A stretch of DNA of 10,405 nucleotides from Fidelibacterota bacterium. Lineage in GTDB: Bacteria; Marinisomatota; Marinisomatia; Marinisomatales; S15-B10. How positions within the stretch are numbered: the first letter of the stretch is position 1; every line of letters begins with the position of its first letter. Position numbers and translations under genes: made by a program. This document shows positions 8,120 through 10,405 of the stretch, one piece after another. The stretch spans positions 1-10,405 of the forward strand of contig PAYY01000009.1 in assembly GCA_002715465.1 (NCBI GenBank), in the 5' to 3' direction. Under the pieces are notes generated by a model. It had not been told where the DNA came from and searched no databases. It was given only the letters and a program-made list of their open reading frames with translations.

Positions 8120-8155
8120 ACTTAAACACAGTTATTATTGGTGTGAACAGTCAGA

Positions 8156-9136
8156 TTAAATATCTATCCAAACGCCTTTATCATTTTTTAGTGCGGTATT
8201 GTAAATGTGTTGAGCGGCCACAACATCTTCTACCGCCATCCCAAGGGATTTGAAAAGTGTTATTTGATTTTGATCTGTCCGTCCTTTAATTTTCCCTCCA
8301 AGTACTTCTCCAAGTTCTCCTGCAATATGTGCTTCATTAATCAATCCTTCAGAGGCGGGAATTATAAACTCACCAGCTTCATTTAAGGCTGATTCTCGAC
8401 TGTCAACAAATAATTTTGATTTTAATATAGCATCAGAATCAAGCTCACGTGTGGTGGGAGAGCATGCACCTACAGCATTAATATGACACCCAGCGATTAA
8501 CCAATCTCCCTTCACAATAGGTTCTTTTGTTCCTGTTAATGTGCAAATAAGATTAGCATTTTTTACAGCCTCTTTAACAGTTTGTAATACTTGAATTTCA
8601 ATAGAAGTAAACTTTGACAATTCTTTTGCTAGTATGTTAGCGTTTGCTAAAGACCTGCTCCATATATATACTGAACTAATTGGTCTGGCTTCATTCATAG
8701 CAAAAAAATGAGATTTTGCTTGGACTCCAGAGCCAAGAATAGCAAGTGTATTAGATTCGTGATTAGCTAAAAGCTCAGTAGCCACGCCACTTGCTGCAGC
8801 TGTGCGAAGAGCGGTAATTTCGATAGCATCCATTACAGCAAGTGGATTACCATGCTTTGCGGAGAAAAGCACTACTAGTCCTTGGTGCGAATCGAAGTTT
8901 GTTTTAGCTTCATTATTAAATATGGAAATGAGCTTGACAGCAAGAGCATCAGAATTGCCTTCATAGGCGGGCATACATCCTAGTATATTTTTATTCTTCA
9001 CCTGCATCATAGTCCTAAGTGGTTGAACTGAGATTCCCTTTGAATACGCTTGAAAAGTTTTGGACAGTATATCCATGCAGGTTCGCATGGGTAAAAGGTT
9101 TCGTACTTCGCTGCGGTTTAGGATTAGCAATTTCAC
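8156..9136 (-). CDS. Ornithine cyclodeaminase / mu-crystallin family NAD(P)-dependent dehydrogenase
   Basis: 326 residues, normal family length. Conserved features: R41, K68 (AVKLISIF), TALRTAAASGVAT with R111, the Rossmann loop GSGVQA (135-140), HINAVG (218-223), VDSRESALNEAGEF (244-257) and GELGEVLGG (273-281). S160-R161 after the second Rossmann strand may favour NADP(H) (inference). The position of the ornithine cyclodeaminase catalytic Asp (INAVGGDCPG in the bacterial enzyme) is Cys225 here (INAVGACSPTT), and the following REL resembles mu-crystallin/ketimine reductases. It is therefore probably an imino-acid/ketimine reductase or amino-acid dehydrogenase and not a true cyclodeaminase. 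The start is GTG at 9136, giving the usual family N-terminus (KLLILNRSEV); the next Met is residue 17. No ribosome site is visible; a 22-bp palindrome sits 14 nt before the start codon. The ATP-grasp gene lies upstream on the same strand. Confidence 0.92.
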   Translation of the reverse strand: MKLLILNRSEVRNLLPMRTCMDILSKTFQAYSKGISVQPLRTMMQVKNKNILGCMPAYEGNSDALAVKLISIFNNEAKTNFDSHQGLVVLFSAKHGNPLAVMDAIEITALRTAAASGVATELLANHESNTLAILGSGVQAKSHFFAMNEARPISSVYIWSRSLANANILAKELSKFTSIEIQVLQTVKEAVKNANLICTLTGTKEPIVKGDWLIAGCHINAVGACSPTTRELDSDAILKSKLFVDSRESALNEAGEFIIPASEGLINEAHIAGELGEVLGGKIKGRTDQNQITLFKSLGMAVEDVVAAQHIYNTALKNDKGVWIDI

Positions 9137-9149
9137 TTTAATAATTTAG

Positions 9150-9171
9150 TTAGATCCAAGCTTGGATCTAA
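9150..9171. promoter_or_regulatory. Perfect 22-bp palindrome upstream of the dehydrogenase (possible operator or 5'-UTR hairpin)
   Basis: The half-site TTAGATCCAAG is followed without spacer by its exact reverse complement. It ends 14 nt from the GTG start of the dehydrogenase. Dyad symmetry of this size suits a dimeric repressor/activator site or an RNA stem. No T-run follows on either strand, so it does not look like an intrinsic terminator. The palindrome itself is certain; its function is inferred. Confidence 0.6.
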
Positions 9172-9198
9172 GTTGTCTTCTTATTCTACCTTTACATA

Positions 9199-9204
9199 AT
9201 TATA
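9199..9204 (-). promoter_or_regulatory. Candidate -10 box (TATAAT) for the dehydrogenase gene
   Basis: The minus strand reads TATAAT exactly, about 62 nt before the GTG start. The matching -35 position has no good TTGACA-like hexamer. A start site a few bases downstream (near 9192) would put the whole palindrome in the 5' leader. In AT-rich DNA such a hexamer can occur by chance. Confidence 0.3.
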
Positions 9205-9425
9205 AAGGGATTAGTTTTGTTTAAAAGAATGATTCTTCTCTGATTATGAGAACCCTTGATGCATTTTTTGTGCTAAAAATTAGCAACTAATAGATAGGGG
9301 CCTATTTTTTGAGGGAAAAATTAAACAATAGCTTTCAGCAATTTTATTATGAGGGCTATTCATCCAATGATATTCTAATAATGAAAAGATTATTATGTCC
9401 CTTTTTCGATTGGTAACATGCAACT

Positions 9426-10379
9426 TTAACACATTGAAACTTCTGGATAGTCAATAGCAAGTAATTTAGAGGCTAGATCCACTACAGCTGCCATTCCTCG
9501 AATTCCGAGTTGTGATTCTACATCTGTATTATAGTTTGTTGTAGTATTTATGTCATAAGTGTATCGTAAACCATCTGAACTCTCTACAAATTCAATACCA
9601 GCTACGTCGATTGCATTTGCCTCCATAAGTTTAATATATTGTAATATGAGATCATCATTTGGGCTTATTTCCAAAGCGGGAGAGAATCTGCCGTTTTTAT
9701 TATCAGTAGGACAAAATATATCAGTGGCTTCATCACAATCCTCTGCTGGGCAAAGCTCAAAACCACCTTCTGTACTTGAATGCATAGCTAAAACAAATTG
9801 ACCGCCAACAATTTCAACACGGGTTATAAAATTTTCTTTGGGCTCAATATATTCTTGGAGCAAATTTATTCCATTTGGATCATTCACAAATTCAGGACCA
9901 TTAACATAGTCATCAAAATTTTCTAAGTCATTAAAGAGCCTTACACCCAATCCTTTTCCTCCTTGGTTATGTTTTGTTATAAAAGGAAGGGGCATATTTC
10001 TTGCAGCATTTTTTAATTTGTTTTTACCAACGACCACTACGGTCATTGGTGTAAGTATTTCAAAACGTCTGAGTTCAATGTCTTGTTGTATTTTAGAAAG
10101 TTCAAGGCTAAAGGCTCTGGCACCATTAATGACCCTTCTTCCATGAAATTCAAGCCACTGTAATAGTTCCCTGGTAAATAAAACTCCACTGAGATGTCCT
10201 CGAGTATGGGAAGAAGGGCTCATTCTATTTATATAAATCCCTTCTTCGGGAGCTTTTGATAGATCAAAACTTCCATCATTAACAAATTGAAGTTTGTAGT
10301 TAACATCTTTATCCTTTAATGCCGCTTCAATTGGAGGCAACCATTCAGGATTTTCATACAAAATGTGAATTCTGCTCAC
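9426..10379 (-). CDS. RimK-like ATP-grasp ligase
   Basis: 317 residues from the GTG at 10379, an ATP-dependent carboxylate-amine ligase fold. The N-terminal MSRIHILYENPEWLPP and NRMSPSSHTRGH (51-62) are pre-ATP-grasp. The ATP-grasp part shows ELSKIQQ (93-99), K136 in the glycine-rich loop KHNQGGKGLGV (136-146), QEYIEP (175-180), R187, E263 (GIEF) and YDINTTTNYN (275-284), where D276 and N278 sit at the Mg-binding positions. A Cys/acid segment, C210, C215 and C223 within ELCPAEDCDEATDIFCP, lies between the ATP-binding parts. Substrates cannot be named; relatives add amino acids to proteins, peptides or small acids. The frame stays open upstream to the right edge (no stop and no ATG in the last 26 nt), so a longer N-terminus cannot be excluded, though the GTG fits the family start. 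No ribosome site is visible. It shares strand and possibly pathway with the dehydrogenase 289 bp downstream. Confidence 0.87.
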   Translation of the reverse strand: MSRIHILYENPEWLPPIEAALKDKDVNYKLQFVNDGSFDLSKAPEEGIYINRMSPSSHTRGHLSGVLFTRELLQWLEFHGRRVINGARAFSLELSKIQQDIELRRFEILTPMTVVVVGKNKLKNAARNMPLPFITKHNQGGKGLGVRLFNDLENFDDYVNGPEFVNDPNGINLLQEYIEPKENFITRVEIVGGQFVLAMHSSTEGGFELCPAEDCDEATDIFCPTDNKNGRFSPALEISPNDDLILQYIKLMEANAIDVAGIEFVESSDGLRYTYDINTTTNYNTDVESQLGIRGMAAVVDLASKLLAIDYPEVSMC

Positions 10380-10405
10380 AAAGTCTGTTAGATTGTTTTT
10401 ACAGG

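Larger units (their letters stand above)
9137..9425. other. Intergenic region between the ATP-grasp and dehydrogenase genes
   Basis: 289 bp without a supported gene; both flanking genes are on the minus strand, so it is the 3' flank of one and the 5' flank of the other. It holds the 22-bp palindrome at 9150-9171, a TATAAT on the minus strand at 9199-9204, a 6-bp stem with 3-nt loop at 9271-9285 (TGCTAA/TTAGCA) and an AT-only 7-bp stem at 9376-9395 (TAATAAT/ATTATTA). None has a minus-strand T-run after it, so no clear terminator for the ATP-grasp gene is seen. Confidence 0.7.

Noticed and set aside
8120..8155. Possible bidirectional terminator between the converging genes
   Set aside because: Only a 4-bp ACAC/GTGT stem with an 11-nt loop and no T-run on either strand; not enough to call.
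9291..9310. ATAG/CTAT stem followed by T6, resembling a plus-strand terminator
   Set aside because: The stem is only 4-5 bp and no plus-strand gene ends nearby; on the minus strand the polarity is wrong.
9280..9363. 27-codon minus-strand ORF starting with ATG in the intergenic gap
   Set aside because: No ribosome site, no recognisable peptide features and no way to test conservation here.

Overview
The window looks like an AT-rich, Gram-negative, probably marine bacterial chromosome segment. The evidence is a planctomycete-type PSD1 protein (DUF1549/LamG/DUF1553), an FG-GAP/ASPIC (CRTAC1-type) exported protein and a DUF885 lipoprotein. That combination is known from Planctomycetota, Verrucomicrobiota, some Bacteroidota and Candidatus Marinimicrobia (SAR406). 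I lean weakly towards a Marinimicrobia-like or Bacteroidota-like organism; there is no rRNA or other marker here to settle it. No mobile element, tRNA, rRNA or CRISPR array was seen.

Layout: positions 2-8119 hold five plus-strand genes packed like one transcription unit. They are the 3' part of a PSD1-family protein, a 62-bp gap, a seven-bladed FG-GAP/UnbV protein, a DUF885 zinc-peptidase-like lipoprotein (7-bp overlap), a CoA-pyrophosphatase-type Nudix hydrolase (28-bp overlap) and a neurotransmitter:sodium symporter family transporter (3-bp gap). The first three products are, or probably are, envelope proteins; the last two are a cytoplasmic housekeeping enzyme and an inner-membrane amino-acid-type importer. 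A DUF885 peptidase plus an amino-acid transporter would fit peptide scavenging, but that is inference.

Positions 8156-10379 hold two minus-strand genes that converge on the first block: an ornithine cyclodeaminase/mu-crystallin family dehydrogenase lacking the cyclodeaminase Asp, and, upstream of it, a RimK-like ATP-grasp ligase whose frame is open to the right edge. The 289-bp gap between them carries a perfect 22-bp palindrome just before the dehydrogenase start and a plausible TATAAT box.

Most interesting signals: (1) an in-phase A AAA AAG slippery heptamer at the end of the DUF885 gene that would shift exactly into the overlapping Nudix frame; (2) a (TC)6 tract in the DUF885 signal peptide, where any one-unit change gives immediate stops; (3) a relocated acidic residue at the chloride-site position of the transporter; (4) the 22-bp palindrome; (5) five of six visible start codons being TTG or GTG. 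No wholly new multi-gene system is evident.
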